Assembly: GCA_964563295.1 (NCBI GenBank)
Contig: CAZLWX010000004.1
Location: 5,691-69,690, forward strand
DNA from: Chryseosolibacter sp964563295
GTDB lineage: Bacteria; Bacteroidota; Bacteroidia; Cytophagales; Cyclobacteriaceae
Reading direction: 5' to 3'
Length of the DNA stretch: 64,000 nucleotides
Part shown: positions 43,656 to 53,038 of the stretch, in pieces
Layout of the letters: each line of letters opens with the position of its first letter
Position numbering within the stretch: the first letter of the stretch is position 1
Notes under the pieces: model-generated
The model's input: only the letters and a program-made list of their open reading frames with translations
Database searches by the model: none
Told to the model about the DNA's origin: nothing
Position numbers and translations under genes: made by a program

Positions 43656-46600
43656 TTAGCGCGCGAGGACGATTTTCCCAGTGGTAACTGATGGCCCCTC
43701 GGGCATGCCGACAGTTATCTTATAGAAATAGAGTCCACTGGGCATTGCGTCGCCGTTTGTGGTTCTGCCATCCCATTCGAAGGCATTGGTACCCACGTAG
43801 TAGCCGTCACCGGTGATTTGATGCAGATACACGGTTCTGCCATTAAGATCGACCACTTGCAACGATATCCAATCTGGCACGGTGTCGCCGGCAATCACAA
43901 CATTGAATGTCGCGGAATAATTAAAGGGATTGGGGAAAGGTGGGTCAACGACGACACTGTTGATTCCTACCACGTTAAACGTGATCAAATACGGTTCAGA
44001 CCCTGAGGGGTTGCCGGTCGCATCGCGGCCCTCAACCCTTAGGGTATACGTTCCTTCCTCCAACACAGGGTTGAAGTTTACGACGAACTCCGATGTATCC
44101 GTTTCGGGTTGCCAGCTCATCCTTTCGGTTGAAAAATAGACTCGTTCAAAGGGGCAATTGTCCGCACCACATGGCGACGCCAGAAGTATAACAACGCCGG
44201 TCGTATCCTGTTTTAGGAGGTATGGATTGTTATCCCATACGGTGATGCGAATCCGCGGCGAGGTAGAAACAAAATCGTTGTTGACCAGGTGCCGCCCGTC
44301 GAAAGTCACATCAAGCACGGGATCTTCACTATCAGCGACAATGGTAAGGTGATTGTTTAGTGCTATAATGTTGTTGTTGTAATTCTGTTCGGGCACAACA
44401 TTTGGATTGACGAATGCGGTCAGGTCGTTTGTCCCAGCGTGAGCAACGGATTTGAATGGTATCGCAAAAAGCGTCGTGTCGCCGGCAGCGGGGCCCTTGA
44501 TTTTCATCCGGGAATCAGCGGAGCCGAAACCCCCCGCTGTCGACATTTTGAATGAGACCTCGAGCGAGTCGGCAAAATCCTTGTTGCTCACATTCACGAA
44601 TGCATAATCGCCGTCCCACGTCTGTCCTTCGAAAAGAGTGTCAGGTTCCGACGGACCGCGATAAATGGCCACTCCTTCCGGCACAGGTTCGAACAGCACC
44701 AACCACTTTTTTAATTGCGGTGCAGTGACATACACGTCGTCGTATGGCTTGAATCGCAACCGCAAAAAGGGATAGGTTGCAGGATTGATACTCGTGATAT
44801 CGACATTCCCTTCCATGTCAGGAAAGATAAGGTCTTCGGTGCCGCTCGCCGTTACGCCGATCACATCAAATGACACCGAATCGCTGGGTTCTACCCCCGT
44901 AAATGCCGGGAGTATTTGATCCCATTGCGCCGCCGGGCCGATGGGCGGGCTAGTCATCGCTCCGGACGTGGTGCGGCCAGTGACTGTTCCCGATGCAGAA
45001 AGTTGTTCAGTATCGATGCCCTTCAACAGCATTGCTGTGCCTGGTGCAGCGCCTTTCCGTCCAAAGATGATCACCGGTTCGCCGTCTGCAAGCGAGCTGA
45101 TCTGCGCTGGTGAAATTCCTATTTCGCCTAGCTTGTCGACCGCGTCGCCTGGCCATTGGGAATACGCGGCATCGCCGATATTGAACACAATCACTGAATC
45201 ACCGAAAGGAATGTTGTCAAGGTAGTGCAACAGATCACCGTCGTTGCCCATGGAGAGCTCATCGGCCCGATACGAGTTGATCACAAAAGGCTCCCGGCCG
45301 CAAATCAACGTTCGTCCTCCGTATGTAAACAAAAGGTCCTCCCACGTCAGATAGAGTCCCGGATAGGGATGAGCAGTTTTTCGGTCGAATGCAATCAGAT
45401 TGATCGTGTTGTTGCGGCATGGAAAATCCGGAGAGATATTGTACTCCGCGCCATTGATCTTCACACTGACGGAGTCGGCAGGTTCCCCTGCAGCCGAACC
45501 GAACGTGCGGACTGCAATGTCAGTGATAGTTTCTTTGAAATTCATCACGCGGATTTCCGGATCGCTCACGAGTGACTCCAGGGCGTTCCCCGTAAACTGT
45601 GGAAAATGTGTCTGTGCCCAGCCCTCGGGTCCCTCCAGGATATAAGTAAAGGAACTCTCATCCCAGACGACGCTGTCGGTGGCAGTCGGATCAGAGAGCT
45701 TTGTCCTCCAATAATACGCCGTGGTATCGGTGTCCTGGAGCGTTACGCGTTGCCTTCCAATCACCGGGCCTGAAACTGAATAGGTTTGCAATAGCGGGCT
45801 GTCGAACGTATTGACAGTATCCAGTTCTACGACATACTCCGCATCACCGGCCAGCGGATCAGTATGTTGAAAAATGAGGTCGACATTTCGCGAGTTGACG
45901 ATCGCGTATTCTGGCGGGGACAGGTTTCGTGTCCCGCTGAGCGGAATAAAAAATCCAGCTTCCGCTTCATTGTTGGCTTCATTCAGTTCATCTATAACGT
46001 GATCGGCATCAACAACAACATGAAATGTGTTGTTGCCCGCGCTATTCGCTTCCGCGGGAATCAAGAGGGCGAGTGTATCAGAGTAAAGGGGACTGGCAAC
46101 GAGGGTATCATAAGAGACGCGGGAGTTATCCGGGAGAATTCTTTCGACGCTGATTCTGATTGGTTTGTTGCGGGTTTGGCCAAAGTTGCGGACGACGACA
46201 TTGAGTCGAAAAGAGTCTGACAATACGGTGACCGGGTCGCCGTCGTATGACGAGATTGAAATATTACCATTGCCGATTTCAAAATCCGGTTTGGTTGCAC
46301 CGAATAATTTGACGGCGGGATCACCAAGCAATACCATCTGGTGCACCTGAGTGACGTGGATGGGCTGATTTCCGTTTTCTGCGAGATATCGGCCCGCGAT
46401 CTCTCGTTGGATATCGCCGAGGCCCTTATTAATGAAAACGGTGTCGGCCATAGCGGTCTCGTAAAACAGTGTGGAGTAATTTCTCAGCGCAGATGCCAGC
46501 CCTAACCCACTGTGGGCAATGAACCCGATCGCCCCGCGGTCGGGAGCAAGAATCCAGTTTTCTCCAAAAACGATTCCGTTCAGAAAAAACGATCCTATGG

Positions 46601-48551
46601 AACATCCATTCATCAGCAATACCGGGTATTGACCGGGATTATGGTAGCCCATCGCAGGATCGGTGACGTGGCCGATGTCGAAATCCGTTGTTGTAGGACC
46701 CGAGTGCCCGAAGAAGGTAATCAGTCCAAGGCCACTGTTGACTTCGTCTGCAACATTGATTACTTGCAGTTCAGTAGCCTGCTTGGCGATCGGTGTGACA
46801 TGGGCGCCAAGGTAATGCGATTCCGCGATTGCGGCGAATCCCTCCAGGTACGATCGGAACACTTGTGGTTCCGAACCAAAAATCCCTCCACTGAGATGAA
46901 GTACATTTTTCCGGCGCAGGTTGTCAAACGGTGCCGCCTCCTGCGCCTTGACTTTATTCAAGTAAGCGGCAACATCCTGCGGAAATGACGCAGATAGCCT
47001 TCCCGTTGCGACCGCCGGAACATCAGGGACACCCGACAGCCCCGCGCTGAACAACATATCGGAAGCCGGGTATCCCGCCGAAGGAATCAGGTCCTTATAG
47101 GTCGTGAACACCGAAGGATTGCGGTGATATCCATAGTATACGTCCAGCCCCTTGCCGATCAGGAAAAGGTATTCGGGCAGTTGGCCCGCCGCCAGATATT
47201 TCATGAACCGAAAAATGGCCAATGGGGAGGTCTCGCCATAACTAAACTGATCGTAAAGATCCTGAATGTTGACGACAATCGGATTAAATCCACCGCCTGC
47301 CGGAAGTGACCGGTACTCCGCATAGGCGCTGACCGGATCGGTGTACCCCAACGCCGGGCGCCGTAGCAAGGGATGAGTGATAATCACAAAATCATGCGAG
47401 TTGTTGTCGATAACGGAGAATGTCGCAGGAACCACGTCGGGCGTGATTACTCCTTGCGCCGCCAGGATCGCGCGATGTCCCGCCCCAGGGAGAGTCGCTT
47501 TAAGCGTTCCACTCCCGGTCGATTCGATCACGGAGACCTGCTGCGGGTTAGTGATGTCGAACAGCGTGGTACCTGCAGGGGCGTTTTGAATCTCGATGTA
47601 GATAGGATCGGACCCGCTGGCATTGGTCATGAATACTTTCTGAGGCACTGATCCCATATTCCAGGATGCGGGGTAAAGCAACCGCATATAGCCGACACTT
47701 ACCCGATCCGGCAAGCTGGAGGACGGAACCGTCACCGTCATCGTGAGTTTTCCGTCGGCCGTGACATCGCTCCACGACAGTTCATCTGTGTATGTTGTGG
47801 ATGTATTGCCGGAGAACGACAACGTGGTGACCAGACGCGGGCCGGCATATACTTCGACGTTGTGGCTCATGTTGCCCCGTCCGGTGATAAGGATTTCGAT
47901 CTTCGGAAGACCAGCCGGTTCCACCTGGTCGCCAATATTTTCGATAATGTAGCTGCGGCTTTGTCCCTGGGTTATCTGCGCTCCTGTCCACCCTTCTCCC
48001 GTGTCGAACGCGGACTTAACGGCGTCACCATAGGTGATGCCCGTGGCGTATTCATCTTTCAGAATTATCAGTTTCTCATTCCAGTGAAACGTTTCCGGAG
48101 TAGCGCTCGGGCCTGTCCAGGGGATCACGGGCATCCGTTTGCCGGCGGTAGGTCCGACAGTAAGAAAGTAATAAGTCGTGTCGGAAAATAAGTTGTAGTA
48201 GCGATGGGGTTGCGACGCCGGCGTAGCGTACAGCTCCGCGTCAAGGGTGCCGTCATTCTTTTGGCCGAAAAATTCGATGAAGTCTCCAGCGTTGAGTTGG
48301 CCGTCTTCCTGACCTTCTACCCAAATAGCTTGTTCGATGCCGCGGTGATACAGCTGAAGATTTGCGGGATCGATCGAATTGGGTAGACCAGCGGCAATGA
48401 GGTCGGATTCTGTCACCCGGTAGATTCCATCCCTGGCTACCGCGATCTTGAAGTACTGCTGATCGTAGTTTATCCACTCCTGCCCGATTTGTCCCCGCGC
48501 CGAAAAAGCAACAAGAAATCCGCTAACAGCAACTAAGGCACAAATTCTCAT
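43656..48551 (-). CDS. Type IX secretion system C25-family protease, PorU2-like
   Basis: 1631 residues. I start it at 48551 (signal peptide MRICALVAVSGFLVAFSARG); the frame to 48764 adds an unsupported 71 residues. N-terminal beta domain (YDQQYFKIAVARDGIYRVTESDL); then a gingipain-type C25 peptidase with His616 (LITFFGHSGPTTTDFD) and Cys650 (PVLLMNGCSIGSFF), 34 apart as in gingipains; then GDPAVKLFG, a CARDB-like domain and long beta-sandwich repeats. It ends in a FlgD-like sorting region (FPNPFN, FEWDGRTTNGDAMPSGLYFYKI). PorU-type proteases remove C-terminal signals of type IX cargo at the cell surface. No other type IX gene is in the window. Confidence 0.88.
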   Translation of the reverse strand: MRICALVAVSGFLVAFSARGQIGQEWINYDQQYFKIAVARDGIYRVTESDLIAAGLPNSIDPANLQLYHRGIEQAIWVEGQEDGQLNAGDFIEFFGQKNDGTLDAELYATPASQPHRYYNLFSDTTYYFLTVGPTAGKRMPVIPWTGPSATPETFHWNEKLIILKDEYATGITYGDAVKSAFDTGEGWTGAQITQGQSRSYIIENIGDQVEPAGLPKIEILITGRGNMSHNVEVYAGPRLVTTLSFSGNTSTTYTDELSWSDVTADGKLTMTVTVPSSSLPDRVSVGYMRLLYPASWNMGSVPQKVFMTNASGSDPIYIEIQNAPAGTTLFDITNPQQVSVIESTGSGTLKATLPGAGHRAILAAQGVITPDVVPATFSVIDNNSHDFVIITHPLLRRPALGYTDPVSAYAEYRSLPAGGGFNPIVVNIQDLYDQFSYGETSPLAIFRFMKYLAAGQLPEYLFLIGKGLDVYYGYHRNPSVFTTYKDLIPSAGYPASDMLFSAGLSGVPDVPAVATGRLSASFPQDVAAYLNKVKAQEAAPFDNLRRKNVLHLSGGIFGSEPQVFRSYLEGFAAIAESHYLGAHVTPIAKQATELQVINVADEVNSGLGLITFFGHSGPTTTDFDIGHVTDPAMGYHNPGQYPVLLMNGCSIGSFFLNGIVFGENWILAPDRGAIGFIAHSGLGLASALRNYSTLFYETAMADTVFINKGLGDIQREIAGRYLAENGNQPIHVTQVHQMVLLGDPAVKLFGATKPDFEIGNGNISISSYDGDPVTVLSDSFRLNVVVRNFGQTRNKPIRISVERILPDNSRVSYDTLVASPLYSDTLALLIPAEANSAGNNTFHVVVDADHVIDELNEANNEAEAGFFIPLSGTRNLSPPEYAIVNSRNVDLIFQHTDPLAGDAEYVVELDTVNTFDSPLLQTYSVSGPVIGRQRVTLQDTDTTAYYWRTKLSDPTATDSVVWDESSFTYILEGPEGWAQTHFPQFTGNALESLVSDPEIRVMNFKETITDIAVRTFGSAAGEPADSVSVKINGAEYNISPDFPCRNNTINLIAFDRKTAHPYPGLYLTWEDLLFTYGGRTLICGREPFVINSYRADELSMGNDGDLLHYLDNIPFGDSVIVFNIGDAAYSQWPGDAVDKLGEIGISPAQISSLADGEPVIIFGRKGAAPGTAMLLKGIDTEQLSASGTVTGRTTSGAMTSPPIGPAAQWDQILPAFTGVEPSDSVSFDVIGVTASGTEDLIFPDMEGNVDITSINPATYPFLRLRFKPYDDVYVTAPQLKKWLVLFEPVPEGVAIYRGPSEPDTLFEGQTWDGDYAFVNVSNKDFADSLEVSFKMSTAGGFGSADSRMKIKGPAAGDTTLFAIPFKSVAHAGTNDLTAFVNPNVVPEQNYNNNIIALNNHLTIVADSEDPVLDVTFDGRHLVNNDFVSTSPRIRITVWDNNPYLLKQDTTGVVILLASPCGADNCPFERVYFSTERMSWQPETDTSEFVVNFNPVLEEGTYTLRVEGRDATGNPSGSEPYLITFNVVGINSVVVDPPFPNPFNYSATFNVVIAGDTVPDWISLQVVDLNGRTVYLHQITGDGYYVGTNAFEWDGRTTNGDAMPSGLYFYKITVGMPEGPSVTTGKIVLAR

Positions 48552-48575
48552 CGGCAGCTCCTTCAGGGTTGACCA

Positions 48576-48583
48576 CAAATATA
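48576..48583 (-). promoter_or_regulatory. -7 promoter box of porU2
   Basis: The minus strand reads TATATTTG, an exact TAnnTTTG, 25 bases before the ATG at 48551. AAGGAG, a Shine-Dalgarno-like sequence, lies about 7 bases before the ATG. No TTG is seen at the usual -33 spacing. Confidence 0.5.
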
Positions 48584-48815
48584 CTACGAGGTCATTCGTG
48601 ATTAATGCAGCCAAGTGGCACTTGGTAATTACAAGAAAGTCACGAATCCCTAGTCGCGACATGGTTCGGAATTGCACAATTCCGACTCCAGGATTGTCCA
48701 TTTTTGAACAAAGTGAGGCCCGGAGTTTCCGGTCGATGAAGTTAACGTCAAAAATAAAAAACATCGAAAATGAGCTGGATTCGGCCTTTTTGCAAATATT
48801 TTCCTTTTTTTACAC

Positions 48816-48838
48816 GGTACTTTGCCATACATAGTACC
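48816..48838. promoter_or_regulatory. PadR operator candidate overlapping the padR-pspC promoter
   Basis: GGTACT and AGTACC form a perfect 6-bp dyad separated by 11 bases (TTGCCATACAT). TACTTTG inside it resembles the -7 box with one base missing. It sits 41 bases before the PadR ATG, so autorepression is the simplest reading. Confidence 0.55.
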
Positions 48839-48879
48839 ATCCTGCGTATAACCGTATGAAATTTGAGTTAAGCCGGTGT

Positions 48880-49215
48880 ATGAACTTAGAGAACACGCAA
48901 GTACAAATGAGAAAGGGTATTTTGGAATACTGCATCCTCCACATAATTTCAAGGGGTGAAGTCTATGCCTCAGATATGTTGGATGAGCTGACCGCCGCCC
49001 GCATGATCGTGGTAGAAGGTACGCTTTATCCACTGCTTACACGCCTGAAGAACGCAGGGCTGCTGGAGTACAAATGGATTGAATCCAAATCGGGGCCACC
49101 CAGAAAGTACTACAAGCTTACCGACAAGGGAAGCAAATTTTTGGAAAAGCTGACCGCGACCTGGGACGAGCTTGTCCATTCCACGCAAATGATAACCTCA
49201 AAATCCGAAGCTTAA
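48880..49215 (+). CDS. PadR-family transcriptional regulator
   Basis: 111 residues from the ATG at 48880 (MNLENTQVQMRKGILEYCIL), where this family normally begins; 48856 would add eight residues. Winged helix about 10-95 with ASDMLDELTAARMIVVEGTLYPLLTRLKNAGLLEY and the wing GPPRKYYKLTDKGSKFL. PadR proteins of this type sit next to PspC-like membrane proteins throughout the Bacteroidota and repress their shared promoter; the dyad at 48816-48838 is the likely site. 18 bases before the next gene. Confidence 0.93.
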   Translation: MNLENTQVQMRKGILEYCILHIISRGEVYASDMLDELTAARMIVVEGTLYPLLTRLKNAGLLEYKWIESKSGPPRKYYKLTDKGSKFLEKLTATWDELVHSTQMITSKSEA

Positions 49216-49233
49216 TTTCACGACACGAACGTT

Positions 49234-51630
49234 ATGAAAAAGAATATCAGCATCAATATCAGCGGAATCATTTTTCACATCGAGGAAGACGGGTATGAAA
49301 AATTAAAAGCATACCTGGACTCCATCAATAAGTATTTTTCGACTTTTGAGGACAGCAGCGAGATTCTTGCTGATATCGAGAGCCGTATTGCCGAGATTTT
49401 TCTCTCGAAGTTGAATGAGGAAAAGCAAGTCATCACCCTTGATGACGTGAACGCCCTGGTGACGACGATGGGAAGTGTGAGTGACTTCAAAGCTGCGGAG
49501 GACCAGAATGCCCCAGAGGCTGAGACCGGATCCGCATCATCCGGCGCGGCGCCCGAAGAGGAAACAACCGCCGAAGCCCCTCCCCGCACATCGACAGCGT
49601 CCAAACAGCTCTTTCGCGACCAGAAACGCAAAATCCTCGGCGGCGTGTGCGCCGGCCTGGGGAATTACTTCACTGTAGATCCACTTTGGATTCGCCTTTT
49701 GTTCGCGGCACTGTTCTTCGCTTACGGGGTCACATTTATCCTCTACGTGATCATGTGGATCGTCGTACCGGGATCCTATGACCTGGACGAGCCCGTCACC
49801 GGAAAGAAAATGTTCCGGGACCCTGAGCGGAAGATTATCGGTGGTGTGTCGGGTGGTATTGCTGCATTCCTGGGAACGGACGTCGTTGTTATACGCGTGT
49901 TGTTTATCGTCTTTACCATCGTCGGCGGTCTTGGACTCTTTATCTACATCGTATTGTGGATTATTCTACCGGAGGCGCGCACACTAAGCGATCGTGTCCA
50001 GATGCAAGGTGAACCCGTCACACTCTCCAACATTGAGTCCACTCTAAAAAAAAGTCAGACTGGAGCTAACGAGGAGAGCACACTGACGCGGATCATCCTT
50101 TTTCCCTTCCGTCTCGTCGGCATGATCATAACCGCGTTGGGAAGTATCCTCCGCCCGCTGGTGGATGTGATCCGGGTTGCCATTGGCATCGTTGTGACGA
50201 TGACCGGCCTCGCTCTGGCATTGAGTATTCTTATCTCCGCGGGTGTTTTACTTGGAATATTTTCGGCTGCGACTTTCTCCCTTCCATGGATCGCCGACAT
50301 GCATGAAGTAGGAATTCCCGTGGATGCATTTGTTCGCGCCTTTCCCGGTTGGACGGCCCTGGCTGCGTTCATCGGTGGCATGGTGCCCAGTATTTTTGTC
50401 ATCCTGTTGGGAGTCTCGATAATCGCCCAGCGCATTGTCTTCACTGCCACGGTCGGGTGGACGTTGTTTGTCCTCTTCTTCATCAGCGCCGCAATGTTAA
50501 GCGTCGGTATTCCTCGCATCGTGTTCGCCTTCCGTGAGGACGGTCAATATCGCGTCGAGAATAAATATCAGGTGAACGCCGGCACTGCTGTCCTTCGGAT
50601 AAATGAAGTCGGCGGAGACGGTTATCACGCGACGAATCTCACCTTGCGCGGTCATGATGAAAAGAACTTCAGGCTCGTCCAGGAGTTCGAAGCACAAGGC
50701 ATCAGTCGCGCCCAGGCCATTCAGAACGCGCAAATGGTCCAATATCAGGTCGACGTTCGCGACTCGGTCTTCTCGTTCGACAGTAACCTGCAATTCAAGA
50801 GTGATGCGATATTCCGCGCCCAGCGATTGAATATAACGCTCTATATACCATACGATTTCCCGTTTGTGATGGACGAGGAGATGGCCCGCTTCATAACGCA
50901 GTACGTTCCATGCTGCGGGTCCGAGCCATTCCGTAGGGTCGAAGACTATAAATGGAAAATGACACCCGATGGACTCGAGTGTATCGACTGCCCTGACCGC
51001 GTTTCGCGCGACTATGACCAGGACGAAGACCATGTGTCATTGCGTAATTTTGACGAGGTCGAAATCTCCGGCAAGTTCGACGTCAAGATCATCAAGGGCG
51101 ACAGATATGATATTCAGGTTATCGGATCGGATAGAGAAAAATCACGCTATAATATCTTTCGCTCCGGCAATACGCTGATGATCGAGTACGATGGCCAGCG
51201 CGACTTCGACTGGAAGATCAAGGACCTGAACATCCAGGAGGCCCGAATCAATATCACCATGCCGACGCTGGAGCGACTGGAAGCAACCGGATTTGGATCG
51301 ATACGATTTGACAATTTCCAAAACAAGCAGTTTGAGCTTGAGGCGCGCGGGCCGGTCCGCATTCGTGGCGAGATGAGCACCGAGCGCCTCTATGTTAACC
51401 TGACAGGAAATTCCCAAGCCGAGCTTTCTGGAAACGCCGACCGGATGAACGCGCGGCTGGAGTTCGCTTCACGACTTCGGGCCTACGATCTGGAAGTCAA
51501 TGATGCCATTGTCGAGGCTGTGGGCGCTTCCAGTGCGCGGGTAAACGTGCGCCGGAATCTTGAAATCGAGCAAGGTGTTGCCAGTGACATTGACCACCGG
51601 GGCAATCCCAGGATAATTCGCAGAGATTGA
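49234..51630 (+). CDS. PspC-PspC-membrane-GIN (DUF2807) fusion protein
   Basis: 798 residues. Residues 1-90 form a conserved cytoplasmic head (INISGIIFHIEEDGYEKLKAYLDSI). Two PspC domains follow at about 125-182 and 193-250 (RKILGGVCAGLGNYFTVDPLWIR; RKIIGGVSGGIAAFLGTDVVVIR). Three to four further helices lie at about 280-440, then an extracytoplasmic beta region, and at about 595-798 a DUF2807/GIN domain (FDEVEISGKFDVKIIKG, LEATGFGSIRF) forming a beta-helix-like stalk. PspC domains sense envelope stress. It is cotranscribed with padR. Confidence 0.92.
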   Translation: MKKNISINISGIIFHIEEDGYEKLKAYLDSINKYFSTFEDSSEILADIESRIAEIFLSKLNEEKQVITLDDVNALVTTMGSVSDFKAAEDQNAPEAETGSASSGAAPEEETTAEAPPRTSTASKQLFRDQKRKILGGVCAGLGNYFTVDPLWIRLLFAALFFAYGVTFILYVIMWIVVPGSYDLDEPVTGKKMFRDPERKIIGGVSGGIAAFLGTDVVVIRVLFIVFTIVGGLGLFIYIVLWIILPEARTLSDRVQMQGEPVTLSNIESTLKKSQTGANEESTLTRIILFPFRLVGMIITALGSILRPLVDVIRVAIGIVVTMTGLALALSILISAGVLLGIFSAATFSLPWIADMHEVGIPVDAFVRAFPGWTALAAFIGGMVPSIFVILLGVSIIAQRIVFTATVGWTLFVLFFISAAMLSVGIPRIVFAFREDGQYRVENKYQVNAGTAVLRINEVGGDGYHATNLTLRGHDEKNFRLVQEFEAQGISRAQAIQNAQMVQYQVDVRDSVFSFDSNLQFKSDAIFRAQRLNITLYIPYDFPFVMDEEMARFITQYVPCCGSEPFRRVEDYKWKMTPDGLECIDCPDRVSRDYDQDEDHVSLRNFDEVEISGKFDVKIIKGDRYDIQVIGSDREKSRYNIFRSGNTLMIEYDGQRDFDWKIKDLNIQEARINITMPTLERLEATGFGSIRFDNFQNKQFELEARGPVRIRGEMSTERLYVNLTGNSQAELSGNADRMNARLEFASRLRAYDLEVNDAIVEAVGASSARVNVRRNLEIEQGVASDIDHRGNPRIIRRD

Positions 51631-51700
51631 ACTCCTGGTGTAACATTCTTCCGCATCTGAACGTCTATCATACGGCATTAACCTAAATCCCGATAAATCA

Positions 51701-51754
51701 ATGATATTCCTCCTGCTCATCATCCTGGTTTACCTGATTTTCATAATCGCATAA
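51701..51754 (+). CDS. Possible 17-residue membrane microprotein
   Basis: ATG at 51701 to TAA at 51752-51754 encodes MIFLLLIILVYLIFIIA, a single uninterrupted hydrophobic helix with no charged residue. It lies 70 bases after the PspC fusion gene on the same strand, with an A-rich leader (CGATAAATCA) before the ATG as usual for this genome. Such peptides are a known size class of membrane modulators and type I toxins, but 18 codons can also occur by chance. Confidence 0.35.
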   Translation: MIFLLLIILVYLIFIIA

Positions 51755-51828
51755 ACTTCGCAGGCTTCGCCCCATCGCGATATGGGTGAGCCTGTTGGCC
51801 CTTTGCCATCGGGATCTTAGCTTTGATC

Positions 51829-52257
51829 ATGAAATTTGCAATTGGAATATTGCTTATCGCCTGTCTCACAACGGCTTACAGTCAAAAGTCAGGCATTTGC
51901 GGCAAGGTTTTGTGGGTCGAGGGAAACCAGATGCCAGGTCCCGATCGGAAACAGGCTCCCGGCACAGCCGTTGCGCGTGAAATCCATGTTTACGAATTAG
52001 TCAACAAGAACGACGCCACGATGAAAGACGGCTTTTTCGCTGAAGTTCCGTCACGCCTGGTTGCGGTGGGAAAGAGCAAGTCGAATGGAACGTTCAGAAT
52101 TAAGCTTCCTCCGGGAGAGTATTCCGTATTTACTAAAGAACAGGACGGCTTGTTCGCTAACATTTACGACCAGCGGGGGGCCGTCAATCCTGTGGTTGTT
52201 ACGGAGCATGAATTCACGGTGATCGAGTTGGTTGTCAATTACAAAGCGGCGTACTAG
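51829..52257 (+). CDS. Secreted protein with carboxypeptidase-regulatory-like fold
   Basis: 142 residues from the ATG at 51829: signal peptide MKFAIGILLIACLTTAYS, then GICGKVLWVEGNQMPGPD and KSKSNGTFRIKLPPGEYSVFTKEQDGLFAN, the pattern of a single transthyretin-like/carboxypeptidase-D regulatory domain. The C-terminal strand is EFTVIELVVNYKAAY. Function unknown. Its stop codon TAG is the first three bases of a (TAGTTTG)6 array. Confidence 0.8.
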   Translation: MKFAIGILLIACLTTAYSQKSGICGKVLWVEGNQMPGPDRKQAPGTAVAREIHVYELVNKNDATMKDGFFAEVPSRLVAVGKSKSNGTFRIKLPPGEYSVFTKEQDGLFANIYDQRGAVNPVVVTEHEFTVIELVVNYKAAY

Positions 52258-52362
52258 TTTGTAGTTTGTAGTTTGTAGTTTGTAGTTTGTAGTTTGAAGT
52301 TGGTCAAAAAACGGTCAACCGATCCAGGACATACCTGCTGTGGACTGTCGACCGTGGACTGT
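52255..52362. repeat. (TAGTTTG)6 tandem array and GGACTGT heptads
   Basis: Six perfect TAGTTTG units (52255-52296), the first of which contains the stop codon of the preceding gene, followed by a degenerate AAGTTGG. Then GGACTGT, CGACCGT, GGACTGT at 52342-52362, again exactly 7 bases apart. It lies in the gap before the ECF sigma gene. Confidence 0.92.
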
Positions 52363-52447
52363 GCACATTTAGGCGTTAGCCTGGAAAAAATTTCACCCTT
52401 GACGCAACCAGTCAGGCAAAAACGGCATCTTCGCTCCAGAACCCATA

Positions 52448-53038
52448 ATGGAATTCAAGATATACCGGGCCAAAGAAGAAGATCTGGTTAAAGGTTGCCT
52501 GAAGCGCGACTCGACTGCGCAACAGCAACTTTTCGACCTTTATTCTTCCAGGATGTACGCCTTGTGCTATCGGTATATCCGTCACGCCATGGAGGCGGAA
52601 GATGTCATGGTGACAGCCTTCGCCAAAGTTTTCGAGCGGATCTCCCAATACAAGGGAGAGGGAAGCTTTGAAGGCTGGGTCAGGAGGATCATGGTAAACG
52701 AGTCGCTGACCCACTTGAGGAAGAGGCGGACCATGTACCTGGAGACCGACATTGACCGGGCGGATCTGGAACCCGATTATCAACACCTCAGCGACCACCT
52801 GGAAGCCGAAGATCTGCTGAAGATGATCCACGAACTCCCCGCCGGCTATCGATTAGTCTTCAATATGTATGCAATTGATGGCTACTCGCACAGCGAGATT
52901 GCCGCTCATCTCGGCATCAGTGAGAATACATCGAAGTCACAGCTTAGCCGGGCTCGTGCATACCTCCAGCGAATGCTGATGGAACATGACAAGGCAGTAC
53001 AAAGAAAAGTAAGCAATGAAGAATCAACAGCCCGATAG
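52448..53038 (+). CDS. ECF-type RNA polymerase sigma factor
   Basis: 196 residues. Sigma region 2 about 22-90 (QQQLFDLYSSRMYALCYRYIRHAMEAEDVMVTAFAKVF, then FEGWVRRIMVNESLTHLRKRR) and region 4 about 125-180 (LPAGYRLVFNMYAIDGYSHSEIAAHLGISENTSKSQLSRARAYL). It overlaps the next gene by 23 bases, the usual sigma/anti-sigma coupling. Confidence 0.95.
   Translation: MEFKIYRAKEEDLVKGCLKRDSTAQQQLFDLYSSRMYALCYRYIRHAMEAEDVMVTAFAKVFERISQYKGEGSFEGWVRRIMVNESLTHLRKRRTMYLETDIDRADLEPDYQHLSDHLEAEDLLKMIHELPAGYRLVFNMYAIDGYSHSEIAAHLGISENTSKSQLSRARAYLQRMLMEHDKAVQRKVSNEESTAR

Larger units (their letters stand above)
48552..48879. other. Divergent control region between porU2 and padR
   Basis: 328 bases. It contains the porU2 -7 box on the minus strand (48576-48583) and the padR promoter/operator (48816-48838) on the plus strand. 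The middle part shows nothing I can name. Confidence 0.6.
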
